Assembly (NCBI GenBank): GCA_964394665.1
Contig: CAYMYN010000003.1
Location: 1 to 64,000, forward strand
Origin: CAYMYN01 sp964394665
Lineage (GTDB): Bacteria; Planctomycetota; UBA1135; GCA-002686595
Length of the DNA stretch: 64,000 bases
Reading direction: 5' to 3'
A program made the translations under genes and the position numbers. Of the stretch, positions 1 to 8,516 are shown piece after piece (the stretch's first letter is position 1; every line of letters begins with the position of its first letter). The notes beneath the pieces are model-generated. The model searched no databases, was not told where the DNA came from, and saw only the letters and a program-made list of their open reading frames with translations.

Positions 1-534
1 GGACCCCTGCGCGCCCGCGGCGGCACGATCTACCACGCCGACCAGAAGGCCGCGCCGGGGGTCGACCTGGTGGGGGATCTGCTCGACCCGGCCTTCCAGG
101 AGCGCCTGCGCGGCCTCGGCATCCGCTCGGCCCTCGTGAACAACGTGCTGCACCACGTCCAGGACGCGGGCGCCCTGTGTCGGGCGTTGATGGGCGCGGT
201 CGCGCCGGGCGGGTACGTGCTCGTCACGGGTCCCAACCGGTTCCCGCGCCACTTCGACCCGATCGACACCCTGCTGCGCCCGGACGTCGACGAGGTCGCG
301 GCGCTCTTCCCCGGCGCGCGCATCGAAGCCAGCGCGATCCTCGACTCGGGCAACTGGCGCCGCTGGAATCCGGCCGAGCGCGGCGGGCGCAGCTTCCCGC
401 GCGCCCTGGCGCGCCTCTGCTTGCCCTTCTACCGCCCGCGCAAGTGGGTCGAGGTGTTCTGGGAGGCACCCTACTTCCTGCGCTCGATCCGCACCTTCGC
501 GGTGCTGCTGCGCCTGCCCGGGGGACCCGCGTGA
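1..534 (+). CDS. Class I SAM-dependent methyltransferase, C-terminal part
   Basis: The frame is open from the first base, so the N-terminus with the glycine-rich SAM-binding loop lies outside the window. The visible part reads DLLDP..., then NNVLHHVQD and APGGYVLVTGPN, matching the post-I and post-II strand region of class I methyltransferases, followed by a basic C-terminal segment. The stop overlaps the GTG of the following glycosyltransferase by four bases (GTGA), so the two are probably translationally coupled. In this setting it probably modifies a lipid-linked or extracellular glycan, but the substrate cannot be read from the fragment. It could equally act on a small molecule. Confidence 0.75.
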   Translation, partial: GPLRARGGTIYHADQKAAPGVDLVGDLLDPAFQERLRGLGIRSALVNNVLHHVQDAGALCRALMGAVAPGGYVLVTGPNRFPRHFDPIDTLLRPDVDEVAALFPGARIEASAILDSGNWRRWNPAERGGRSFPRALARLCLPFYRPRKWVEVFWEAPYFLRSIRTFAVLLRLPGGPA

Positions 535-1598
535 GCGGCGCGCTCGGCATCGTCGTCGTCGGGCGCAACGAGGGCGAGCGCCTCGAGCGCTGCCTGGCGT
601 CCCTCGAGGACCTCGGCCTGCGCACGGTGTACGTCGACTCGGGCTCCAGCGACGGCAGCGTGGCGCGCGCGCGCCGGCGCGGCCTCGAGGTGGTCGAGCT
701 CGACCCCGCCGCGCCCTTCACCGCCGCCCGCGCGCGCAATGAGGGTTGGCGCCGGCTGGTCGAGCTCGACGGCGGGCTCGAGTTCGTGCAGTTCGTGGAT
801 GGCGATTGTGTGCTCGATGCCGATTGGATCCCGCGCGCGCGCGCGGCGCTCGAGGCCGATGCGAGCCTGGCCGCGGTGTGCGGCCGCCGCCGCGAGCTCG
901 CGCCGGAAGCGTCGATCTACAACCGCCTGTGCGACCTCGAGTGGGACACCGAGCCCGGGTATGGGTCCGACTGCGGCGGGGACGCCCTGATGCGCGTGTC
1001 GATGCTCGCGGGCGTCGGTGGCTTCGACCCGGGCCTGGCCGCGGGCGAGGAGCCCGAGCTGTGCATGCGCCTGCGGGCCCAGGGCCATCGCATCCTGCGC
1101 CTCGAGGCCGAGATGACCCTGCACGACGCGGCCATCCTCCGTTTCGGGCAGTGGTGGAGCCGCGCCGTGCGCACGGGCTACACCGCGGCCCAGTGCGGGC
1201 ACCTCCTGCACACGCCACTGGGGCGCACGCGCCTGCGCCGCGTGGCGAGTTCCTTGGTCTGGGCCCTGGCCGTGCCGGCGAGCGTGGCGCTCGGCGTCGT
1301 CTGGGCCCTCTCGCGCGGATACGCCGCGAGCGCCGTGCTCCCCACGGCGTCGTTGGTCGCGCTGGCGCTCTACGCCGTGCCTCTGGTGCGCGCGGCCCGC
1401 AGCCGCCTAGCGCGCGGCGATCGGCCGGCGGACGCCTGGTGGTATGCGTTCTTCTGTCTGCTCGGCAAGTTCCCGCAGACCCAGGGCGCGCTGCGCTTCG
1501 CGCTCGATCGCGTCCGCGGCCGACGGCCCGCGTTGATCGAGTACAAGGGGCCCGCGGACCTCCTCCAGGTCGCTTCGCCGCGCGGAGGCCGGCCGTGA
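531..1598 (+). CDS. Family 2 glycosyltransferase with C-terminal membrane segments
   Basis: Predicted 355 aa with a GTG start chosen because it overlaps the upstream stop (GTGA) and leads straight into the GT-A fold opening (IVVVGRNEGERLERC). DSGSSDGS near residue 36 is the nucleotide-sugar loop, and VDGD near residue 89 is the DXD-type metal site. GGDALMRV and GFDPGLAAGEEPELCMRL give the acceptor-side acidic motif. Two hydrophobic stretches around residues 240-285 suggest membrane association. It is the second gene of a four-gene coupled operon with a deacetylase and a GT4 enzyme, which fits assembly of an exported polysaccharide. Sugar and linkage are unknown. Confidence 0.88.
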   Translation: MSGALGIVVVGRNEGERLERCLASLEDLGLRTVYVDSGSSDGSVARARRRGLEVVELDPAAPFTAARARNEGWRRLVELDGGLEFVQFVDGDCVLDADWIPRARAALEADASLAAVCGRRRELAPEASIYNRLCDLEWDTEPGYGSDCGGDALMRVSMLAGVGGFDPGLAAGEEPELCMRLRAQGHRILRLEAEMTLHDAAILRFGQWWSRAVRTGYTAAQCGHLLHTPLGRTRLRRVASSLVWALAVPASVALGVVWALSRGYAASAVLPTASLVALALYAVPLVRAARSRLARGDRPADAWWYAFFCLLGKFPQTQGALRFALDRVRGRRPALIEYKGPADLLQVASPRGGRP

Positions 1599-2617
1599 GC
1601 CTGCGTCGCCACCTGCGCGTCGGCATCGACCACGCCGCCCGTGGGCTGGGGCTGCTGCGGCGCTACGAGCGGCGCATGCGCGGCGGCCTGACCGTGCTCA
1701 CCTACCACCGCGTGTTGCCCGCGGCCGAGTGCGCCCGTTACCCCTTTCCCTCGCTCGTGATGCCCGCCGAACACTTCGAGGCCCAGGTGGCGTGGATCGG
1801 CGCCCACGCGCGGGCGGTGACGGTCTCCGAGGGCCTCGCCGATCCGGGCCAGGCCGACGAGCTGGCGCGCGTCGCGTTGACCTTCGACGACGGCTATCGC
1901 GACAACGCGCGCATCGTGGCGCCGATCCTCGAGCGCCACGGCGTTCGCGGGACCTTCTTCGTGACCAGCGACTTCGTCGAGCGCGGCGAGCCTCTGTGGT
2001 TCGACCGCGGCGCGGCGCTCGTGGGTGCGGCGGACGACGCGTCGCTGGTCGCGGCCGCGGCCGAGAGCGGCGGGTCCTGGCCCTCGCCCCTGCCCACCGG
2101 CACCGAGCGGGTGCGGGCGCGGATCGAGGTGCTCAAGGACTGGGAGGACGGGCGCCGCGCGACCTTCCTCGAGGCCCTCGAAGCGCGCGTCGGAGCGCCG
2201 CCGGAGCTCGATCGTTTCGCCCCCATGACGCCCGAGGAGGTGCGCGCTCTGGCGCGCGCCGGCCACGAGGTCGGCTCGCACTCGCGCAGCCACCCGATCC
2301 TGACGCGCGTCGACGACGCGCGCCTGGCCGAGGAGCTGGTCGCATCGCGCGAACGCCTCCGAACCTGGATCGACGCCGACGTGCGCGGTTTCTGCTATCC
2401 CAACGGCACCTTCGACGGGCGCGTGGTCGAGGCCGTGCGCCGCGCTGGTTATGCCTACGCCTGCACGACGGAGACTCCGGCTCCGGAGCGGACGCCCGAG
2501 GCCCTGCTCCTGCCGCGCCACGACGTGACCCCCGACCGCGTGAGTCGGCCGGGCGGGCGCTTCGACCTGGTCGCCTACCGGGCCGAGATCTCGGGCCTGC
2601 ACGCGCGCCTGCGATGA
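1595..2617 (+). CDS. Polysaccharide deacetylase (NodB fold, CE4)
   Basis: Predicted 340 aa, GTG start overlapping the previous stop by GTGA. The CE4 catalytic motif TFDDG is at about residue 96 and the metal-binding SHSRSHP motif at about residue 228, with GFCYPNG further on. These are the expected Asp base and His-rich metal ligands of metal-dependent N- or O-deacetylases. There is no clear signal peptide, so the enzyme may act on lipid-linked or cytoplasmic-side glycan intermediates, or be exported unconventionally. It ends with an ATGA overlap to the GT4 gene. XrtA-type and other exopolysaccharide clusters often pair such a deacetylase with GT4 and GT2 enzymes. Confidence 0.9.
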   Translation: MSLRRHLRVGIDHAARGLGLLRRYERRMRGGLTVLTYHRVLPAAECARYPFPSLVMPAEHFEAQVAWIGAHARAVTVSEGLADPGQADELARVALTFDDGYRDNARIVAPILERHGVRGTFFVTSDFVERGEPLWFDRGAALVGAADDASLVAAAAESGGSWPSPLPTGTERVRARIEVLKDWEDGRRATFLEALEARVGAPPELDRFAPMTPEEVRALARAGHEVGSHSRSHPILTRVDDARLAEELVASRERLRTWIDADVRGFCYPNGTFDGRVVEAVRRAGYAYACTTETPAPERTPEALLLPRHDVTPDRVSRPGGRFDLVAYRAEISGLHARLR

Positions 2618-3870
2618 ACGCTCCCCCGCGCACAGCTGGAGCGGCGGCGAGCGGCGGGCCGCGGATCGCCTACCTCGTCAACCAGTACCCCAAGACCAGC
2701 CACAGCTTCGTGCGGCGCGAGATCGCGGCCCTCGAGGCGCTGGGCGCCGAGGTCTCGCGCTTTGCCCTGCGCGCCAACGCCGAGCCGCTGGTCGAGGAGG
2801 CCGATCGACGCGAGCTCGCCCGCACGCGCACCGTGCTCTCCCAGGGCGCGCCGGCCCTGTTGTGGGCCTCGGCACGCACCTTCCTGCGCCGTCCGGCGAA
2901 GTTCCTACGCGCCCTGGGCACGACCCTGCGCATGGCGCGGCGGGGCGAGCGCGGTTGGCTGGCACACCTCGCCTGGTTGGCCGAGGCCGCCTGGCTCGAG
3001 GCGCAGCTCGCGCGCGAGGGCATCCGCCACCTGCACGCGCACTTCGGCACCAACTCGGCCGCGGTCGCGCTGCTCGTCGAGCGCGTCGGCGGTCCGGGCT
3101 ACAGCTTCACGGCGCACGGCACGGAGAGCTTCGACGCGCCGCCCCTGATCGCGCTCGGGACCAAGATCGAGCACGCGCGTTTCGTCGTCGCGGTCAGCGA
3201 GTGGGGCCGCGCCCAACTCCTGCGCTGGGCCCCGCCGGGCTCGGAGCACAAGATCCACGTCGTGCGCTGCGGCCTCGACCCGGACTTCCTCGAGCGCGCG
3301 CCCGCTCCGCCGCCGCCCGCGCCGCGCATCGTCTGCGTGGCGCGCTTCAGCCCCGAGAAGGGGGTCGGCATCCTGATCGAAGCCCTGGCGCGCCTGGCGG
3401 CCGAGGGCATCGCCTGCGAGGCACGACTCGTCGGCGACGGCGAGCTGCGCCCCGCGATCGAGGCTGCGCTGCGCGCCCACGGCCTCACCGAGCGCGTGCA
3501 CCTCCACGGCTGGGGCGACGCCGCGGCGGTGCGCGCCGCGATCGAAGCGAGCACCCTGCTCGTCGTCCCGAGCCTCGCCGAAGGCCTGCCGGTGGTCCTG
3601 ATGGAGAGCCTCGCCCTCCAGCGCCCCGCCATCGCCAGCGCCGTCGGCGCCATCCCCGAACTCGTCGAGCCCGGCGTGACCGGCTGGCTCGTCCCCCCCG
3701 GCTCCGCGGAGCACCTCGCGCACGCCCTACGCACCGCCCTGGCCTGCGGCACCGAGCACCGACATCTCCTCGGCCAGAGCGGCGCCCGCCGCATCGCCGA
3801 ACGCCACGACGCCCGCCGCGAGGCAGCGAAGCTCTTGGCTCACTTCCAATCGGCACTGAACGCGGACTGA
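2614..3870 (+). CDS. Family 4 glycosyltransferase
   Basis: Predicted 418 aa, ATG start in an ATGA overlap with the deacetylase. The N-terminal Rossmann domain opens with IAYLVNQYPKTSHSFVRREI, a typical GT4 start in exopolysaccharide clusters. HLHAHFGTNSA is near residue 139. The donor-binding E-x7-E motif (AEGLPVVLMESLA) is near residue 320, followed by GAIPELVEPGVTGWLVPPG. It probably transfers a nucleotide-activated sugar to a lipid-linked acceptor on the cytoplasmic face. The last 69 codons are duplicated about 3.4 kb downstream (7047-7256) as a broken copy. Confidence 0.92.
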   Translation: MNAPPRTAGAAASGGPRIAYLVNQYPKTSHSFVRREIAALEALGAEVSRFALRANAEPLVEEADRRELARTRTVLSQGAPALLWASARTFLRRPAKFLRALGTTLRMARRGERGWLAHLAWLAEAAWLEAQLAREGIRHLHAHFGTNSAAVALLVERVGGPGYSFTAHGTESFDAPPLIALGTKIEHARFVVAVSEWGRAQLLRWAPPGSEHKIHVVRCGLDPDFLERAPAPPPPAPRIVCVARFSPEKGVGILIEALARLAAEGIACEARLVGDGELRPAIEAALRAHGLTERVHLHGWGDAAAVRAAIEASTLLVVPSLAEGLPVVLMESLALQRPAIASAVGAIPELVEPGVTGWLVPPGSAEHLAHALRTALACGTEHRHLLGQSGARRIAERHDARREAAKLLAHFQSALNAD

Positions 3871-4281
3871 GCCAATCCACGAGGGCTTCCTGAGGGGTAG
3901 CAGGAGCCTGGCAGGGCATGCACTCCGGCTAGCGACTCAGGAGGGCCGTGGGCTGCCCTCGAGCCTGGGGAAGGCCAATCCGGCGTGGGTCACCAGGGCA
4001 GGGTGCGCCGGGGGCGGATCGAATCGAAGAGGGCCGGGCGCCGCCTCTGCGCCCATCGACGTCAACGGCCGGACGATTGGGGCGGAATCCTGTCCGGTGC
4101 CAGGCGGGATCCTCGCCTGCATGAGTCGGTGACCTCACGCATCGATCCGCCGTGGACCCCGCCCGCCGCTGAACGCGACGGGCGTCGGCCTCGCCAGTCG
4201 CTCGCCGAGCCGTTCGGCTTGCATCGCGGTGACGAGCGGGCTCGATCCCTATCCCTCTTCATCGATGCCCACGTGTGCAGC
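3871..4281. other. Intergenic stretch, no gene recognised
   Basis: About 410 bases between the GT4 stop and the secreted-protein start. The downstream gene's frame stays open back to about 3985, but that extension reads as arginine-rich low-complexity sequence and lacks a start with a Shine-Dalgarno match, so it is probably leader or promoter DNA. No strong hairpin terminator or tRNA was seen. Confidence 0.4.
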
Positions 4282-6678
4282 ATGTACCTCGAGACTACTG
4301 CGACCTTCCAACCTTCACGGCCCGCGCTCTTCGTGACCGCTGGCGTCCTGCTGCTCGCGGCGTTCGCCGGCGCCCAGGACTTCCCGCACCCGCCCGCGGC
4401 GGACACGTTCGAGAGCCCCGCGACGCCGAGCTTCGACGTGCAGACGCTCCCCGGTCTGCCCGTCGACGAGGTGCTCTTCGACGAGCCCGGCGACGGAGCG
4501 CTCTGGGCCCGGGGCACGAGCTACAAAGCTCGCTTCGACGGGCGCGGCGCGACCTACATCCCCTTCTTCGGCGCCGAGGCGCCGCGGAACTATCCGCTCG
4601 CGTTCGAGGTTCGCTCGGTGAACCTCGACGGCGCGCCGCTCGCAGCGTGGACGCAGGAGCGCACCCTGCGCGAAGGCAATGTCGTGCGCATCGACCACGG
4701 CTCGTTCGTCGAGGAGTACGAGCTCGCGCCGAGCTCGCTCGAGCAGCGCTTCGTCTTCGCGAGCCTGCCCACGCGGGGTGAGCTCACGCTCACGATCGGC
4801 ATCGACACGGAGCTCGACCGCCAAGACCTCGGCCGGACCCTGCGCTTCGCGAACGAGCTCGGCCACGTCGACTACAGCGAGGCCTTCGCCATCGACGCAC
4901 GGGGCGCGCGCATCGAGCTCGACAGCTCGCTGGTCGACGGCGCGATCGAGCTGCGTGTCCCGGCGGACTTCGTCGAGCTTGCGGTCTTCCCGCTCGTGGT
5001 CGACCCCTTCGTCACCGCGTTCACGGTGGCAGGCGGTACGCGCCACGAGCTCCTGCCCGACGTCTCATACGACGCCACCACGGACCGCTGGTGCGTTGCG
5101 TACGTCGACATCTGGAGCGCGATCGACTACGACGTCTACGTGCGCCTGGTCACGGGCTCAGGGACGCTGCTCTCCACGCTGACGATCGACTTCACGAGCA
5201 ATCTGTGGACGACGCCGGCGATCGCGAACAGCAACTACGCCGACACCTTTCTCCTGGCCGCGGCCGTCGTTCCGGCTTCTGGCGTGGCGGACATCCGCGG
5301 GCGCTTCGTCATGCCCGCGACCGCGACCGTCGGCGCCGTGATCCAGATCAGCCCGCTCGACGGTGCCTACAGGAACATCCCGGACGTCGGTGGCGCCCCG
5401 CACCCCACCTTCTCGATCCCCTTCTGCGTCGTTTGGCAACGCTTCGTGACCCCGGACATCGTCAACATCGAGTCCCGCTCCGTCTCGGTCCTCGGCGGCC
5501 TCGGGCCCATCCAGACGCTGAGCACGAACGGCGGGCTGAACCAGAACCCGAGCATAGCGAGTTCGATCGGCACTTCGACCGGCGATGGCACCGAGGCGTG
5601 GACGGTGGCGTGGCAGTACCGCTTCAACCCCTGGGACTACGACATCAAGGCGGCGCAGGTCTCGTGGACGGGCTCGATCGCCCAGCCGGAGTTCCTCATC
5701 GACGGCTCGGCGTTGAGCGAGACACGGCCGGTCGTGTCGACGATGCTCGACTCGACGGGCACCGGCCAGCCGCGCACGTACATGGTCGCCTACGAGCGCG
5801 ACTGGGGCAGCGACTTCGACGTACTGGTGCGGGTGCTCCAAGGCACGACGATCGGCGAATCCCGGAACATCGTCGGCGACCTCGACTCGGCCTACTGGTA
5901 CTGGAACCAGCTCCGGCCGAGCATCGACTCCGACGGCAAGCGGATCCTGATCGCTTTCGAGGAGATCGAGCTCCCCGCGAACACCAACTCCAACGTCTTC
6001 GTATCCACCTACGACTGGGTGAACGGCGCGCTTATCCCGTGCGAGGTGCGCGCCGACTTCGCAGGATCGCTGCAGTTCGAAGGCGAGGTCGCGGTGCACT
6101 CGATGGCGTCGACGGGAGGGCCGCGCACGCGCTACTTCGGCGCTTGGACCTTCGGGAACGGCAACGGCGACTTCGACGTGCAGGGCGGGCTGTGGGACGC
6201 GTGCGATGGCGAGCCGGGCGATCCCTTCTGCTTCGGTGACGGCTCCGGCAACACGTGCCCGTGCAACAACCCGGGCGCGGCCGGTCATGGGTGTCGCAAC
6301 GGCTTTTTTGCCTCGGGCGCGCGGCTCGAAGGCCAGGGATCGGCGAGTGTCGCGCTCGACACGCTCGTCCTGGTCTGCTCGAACGCGCGGCCGAACCAGG
6401 CCGGCCTCTTCTTTCAAGGCAGCACGGGGGTCAACGGCGGCCAGGGCGTCCCCTACGGCGACGGCCTGCGCTGCGCCGGCGGCTTCGTCACGCGTTTGCA
6501 GACGATCGCGGCGAACTCCTCCGGCGTCGCGACGAGCACGATCGACATCGCCGCGCACACCGGGATCACGCCGGGCTTCACGCGCTTCTACCAGTACTGG
6601 TACCGCGACCCGAACCTCTCGCCCTGCGGCACGGGCTTCAACCTGTCGAACGGCTACCGGGTCCTCTGGCAGCTTTGA
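4282..6678 (+). CDS. Large secreted protein with planctomycete C-terminal Cys module
   Basis: Predicted 798 aa. The ATG at 4282 is chosen because it precedes a clear signal peptide (hydrophobic core ALFVTAGVLLLAAFAGA, cleavage after Ala-Gln). No convincing ribosome site is visible, and an in-frame GTG nine bases upstream is an alternative. The middle consists of beta-rich, aromatic and Asp-rich repeats without a catalytic motif I recognise. The last 150 residues form the module shared with the genes at 8517 and 14892: GDGSGNTCPC, FFQG, YGDGLRCAGG, YWYRDP, GFNLSNG. The module is probably a surface-retention or export domain, which is inference. A conserved element shared with the 3' end of the 14892 gene begins at the stop codon. 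Confidence 0.85.
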   Translation: MYLETTATFQPSRPALFVTAGVLLLAAFAGAQDFPHPPAADTFESPATPSFDVQTLPGLPVDEVLFDEPGDGALWARGTSYKARFDGRGATYIPFFGAEAPRNYPLAFEVRSVNLDGAPLAAWTQERTLREGNVVRIDHGSFVEEYELAPSSLEQRFVFASLPTRGELTLTIGIDTELDRQDLGRTLRFANELGHVDYSEAFAIDARGARIELDSSLVDGAIELRVPADFVELAVFPLVVDPFVTAFTVAGGTRHELLPDVSYDATTDRWCVAYVDIWSAIDYDVYVRLVTGSGTLLSTLTIDFTSNLWTTPAIANSNYADTFLLAAAVVPASGVADIRGRFVMPATATVGAVIQISPLDGAYRNIPDVGGAPHPTFSIPFCVVWQRFVTPDIVNIESRSVSVLGGLGPIQTLSTNGGLNQNPSIASSIGTSTGDGTEAWTVAWQYRFNPWDYDIKAAQVSWTGSIAQPEFLIDGSALSETRPVVSTMLDSTGTGQPRTYMVAYERDWGSDFDVLVRVLQGTTIGESRNIVGDLDSAYWYWNQLRPSIDSDGKRILIAFEEIELPANTNSNVFVSTYDWVNGALIPCEVRADFAGSLQFEGEVAVHSMASTGGPRTRYFGAWTFGNGNGDFDVQGGLWDACDGEPGDPFCFGDGSGNTCPCNNPGAAGHGCRNGFFASGARLEGQGSASVALDTLVLVCSNARPNQAGLFFQGSTGVNGGQGVPYGDGLRCAGGFVTRLQTIAANSSGVATSTIDIAAHTGITPGFTRFYQYWYRDPNLSPCGTGFNLSNGYRVLWQL

Positions 6679-6713
6679 CCTGGTTGGACCTGTCACCCCC
6701 GAGGTGCCAGGCC
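6676..6713 (+). repeat. Post-stop conserved element, copy 1
   Basis: Starting at the stop codon, the sequence TGACCTGGTTGGACCTGTC continues to CCAGGCC. Nearly the same sequence begins at the stop codon of the gene ending at 16760. CCTGG and CCAGG at its ends can pair as a short stem. It may be a 3' UTR element or terminator duplicated together with the C-terminal module. Confidence 0.6.
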
Positions 6714-7046
6714 TTCAGGAACGGCTCTACGCGAGGTCGGCGGGACTCACCCGTCCCTGCCGGCCTCGCTCGCTGTCATCGCAGGCTGCAAGTCCGCGGC
6801 ATTGCCCGTAGGCGTGCAGGTAGAGCGAACGGGGCGGGGTTGGGCGGGCGCTGGCGGCCAGCCTGCGGTGGGAGGCACTCCGGCACGGCGCTCTGCCGAG
6901 GGGTCACCCTGCCTTCGCGCGGGGGAGATAGGATCTCGGCGCGATCCGCGTCGAGCACACGCCCCGACCGCGCCGCGAGTCGACTCTACGCGCTGTGCAT
7001 GGAGGAAGCCGGCAGGCATCCAGCGACAGAGACGTCTGATGAAAGC
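6714..7046. other. Intergenic stretch before the GT4 relic, no gene recognised
   Basis: About 330 bases with no convincing reading frame on either strand. Open frames here are arginine-rich shadows. It separates the post-stop element from the duplicated GT4 tail. Confidence 0.4.
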
Positions 7047-7256
7047 GTCGAGCCCGGCGTGACCGGCTGGCTCGTCCCCCCCGGCTCCCCCGAGCACCTC
7101 GCCACCGCCCTGCGCGCCGCCCTGGCCTGCGGCCCCCCAGAGCACCGCCGCGCACTCGGCGCCCACGGCGCCCAGCGCATCGCCGAACGCCACGACGCCC
7201 GCCGCGAAGCCGCCAAGCTGCTCGAGCACTTCAACCGCGTCCTGGGCGCGGGCTGA
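7047..7256 (+). pseudogene. Truncated duplicate of the GT4 C-terminus
   Basis: The translated sequence VEPGVTGWLVPPGSPEHLA...QRIAERHDARREAAKLLEHF matches the C-terminus of the GT4 enzyme ending at 3870 (VEPGVTGWLVPPGSAEHLA...RRIAERHDARREAAKLLAHF). The opening run from GTCGAGCCCGG onward is identical over about 40 bases, and one extra codon sits in the middle. No start codon, Rossmann domain or upstream homology remains, so this is a 3' fragment of 69 codons plus stop, not a functional transferase. It either came from a second GT4 gene now deleted or from duplication of the 3' end when the intervening secreted-protein gene arrived. Confidence 0.85.
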
Positions 7257-7373
7257 CACCGAGCGCCCGCGTCCCGAGCGAGTCGAGCACGGAGCCTCGG
7301 CGACCCGCCCGGGGGTCCGACCCTGTGACGGCGGGGAGCGCTCCGACTACCCGAGGGCATCGCCCCCGACGCC

Positions 7374-8438
7374 ATGGTTCCCCTCCGCGCCCGGCTCCTC
7401 CTCGTCCTCGTGCTGGCTCCCGTGGCCGCGGGAGGTGGGCTCGAGCATCGCGATGGGGGGGGTGGCGCGGCGGCGCACCCGGATCTCGTCGGGTGGACCT
7501 TCCGATCCGTGCGCGAGCTGATCGACGTCCTGCCGGACGTCGAGCTCTCCTACTGGGACGCCGAGGTGGGTTCCAGAACGGTCGTGCATCCGGCCGTGAA
7601 GGAGCTGCGCCGTCGCCTGGACGGGGGCCTCGTCCTCTCGCAGGAAGAGGGGCTGCGCGCGCTCCTCGGCTCGGGCGCGATCCGCTGGCGGAGCACCTGG
7701 CCCGCGGGCGAGCCCTTCGCGATCTCCCTGCGGCAGCCTCCCTGGATCTCCCATAGCCGCCTGCGGGTCCTGCCGCGCGGCGGGATCCTGCGCGAGGCCA
7801 CCGTCGGCCTGGCCGCACCGATGTGCGGGTTCTCGCACGATCTCGACCGGGCTCGAGCCCTCCACCGCGAGTTGGGCCTCCTGTCGCCGGGACAGCACCG
7901 GTTGGTCCTCGACGTGTCGATCGAAGGGCACTCACCCCTGGGCCTCTGCGGCCCCCCCGCGGTCCTCTGGCAGGGCGAGCTCACGATCGAGGTCGAGGTC
8001 GTCCTGGAGCTCGACGCCGTGCTCCCTCCGCGCTCGGACCCCGAGCTCCATGCGCCCCTGCGCAGCCTCGTGCGGCTGCGGCGCACCGAGCGCACGAACC
8101 ACGACGGCTTGCTCTACCTGGCCGGCGACCCCGGACCCCGCGAGATCCTGGCCTGCCTGGCCTTGCCCCTGCAGGTCGAGCTGTGGCACCGCGATCGCCT
8201 GGTGGCCTCGTACCCTCCCGCTCGCCCGGAAAACGGCAAAGGCGAGCTGAGGTCGCCCGAGCTGCCCCCCGAGGGCCACCGGCTCGCCTACCTCCGAGCC
8301 CTCCCTTTTCGCCGGGAGGACCCCGGGCCCTGGACCGTGCGCCTGCGCGCCGTGGACGAGTCCGCGCTCACCTGGTGGGGTGCGACGGCGCGCTTCACTG
8401 GCGTGGTGGAGATCCCGCTCGCCGAGCTCGTGCATTGA
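7374..8438 (+). CDS. Hypothetical secreted protein
   Basis: Predicted 354 aa with an N-terminal signal-like segment (MVPLRARLLLVLVLAPVAAGG). The rest is soluble, rich in Leu, Arg and Pro, with no transmembrane helix and no enzyme motif I recognise. Segments such as TFRSVRELIDVLPDVELSYWDAEV and PWTVRLRAVDESALTWWGA suggest a mixed alpha/beta, beta-sandwich-like exported protein. It is a stand-alone gene converging on the FG-GAP gene on the other strand. Function is unknown. The start fits the signal peptide, though the ribosome site is not strong. Confidence 0.65.
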   Translation: MVPLRARLLLVLVLAPVAAGGGLEHRDGGGGAAAHPDLVGWTFRSVRELIDVLPDVELSYWDAEVGSRTVVHPAVKELRRRLDGGLVLSQEEGLRALLGSGAIRWRSTWPAGEPFAISLRQPPWISHSRLRVLPRGGILREATVGLAAPMCGFSHDLDRARALHRELGLLSPGQHRLVLDVSIEGHSPLGLCGPPAVLWQGELTIEVEVVLELDAVLPPRSDPELHAPLRSLVRLRRTERTNHDGLLYLAGDPGPREILACLALPLQVELWHRDRLVASYPPARPENGKGELRSPELPPEGHRLAYLRALPFRREDPGPWTVRLRAVDESALTWWGATARFTGVVEIPLAELVH

Positions 8439-8463
8439 AACCGGCGGAGCGGTCGGGCACCGA

Positions 8464-8493
8464 GCGGGCGGCGCGCGTTCCCGCGCCCGCCCG
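8464..8493. terminator. Possible bidirectional hairpin between convergent genes
   Basis: GCGGGCGGCGCGCG and a downstream GCGCCCGCCCGC form an imperfect GC-rich stem in the 78-base gap between convergent genes ending at 8438 (+) and 8517 (-). There is no T-tract, so this is a weak call. Confidence 0.35.
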
Positions 8494-8516
8494 CCCGAGC
8501 TCCGGTCCCCAGGCCC

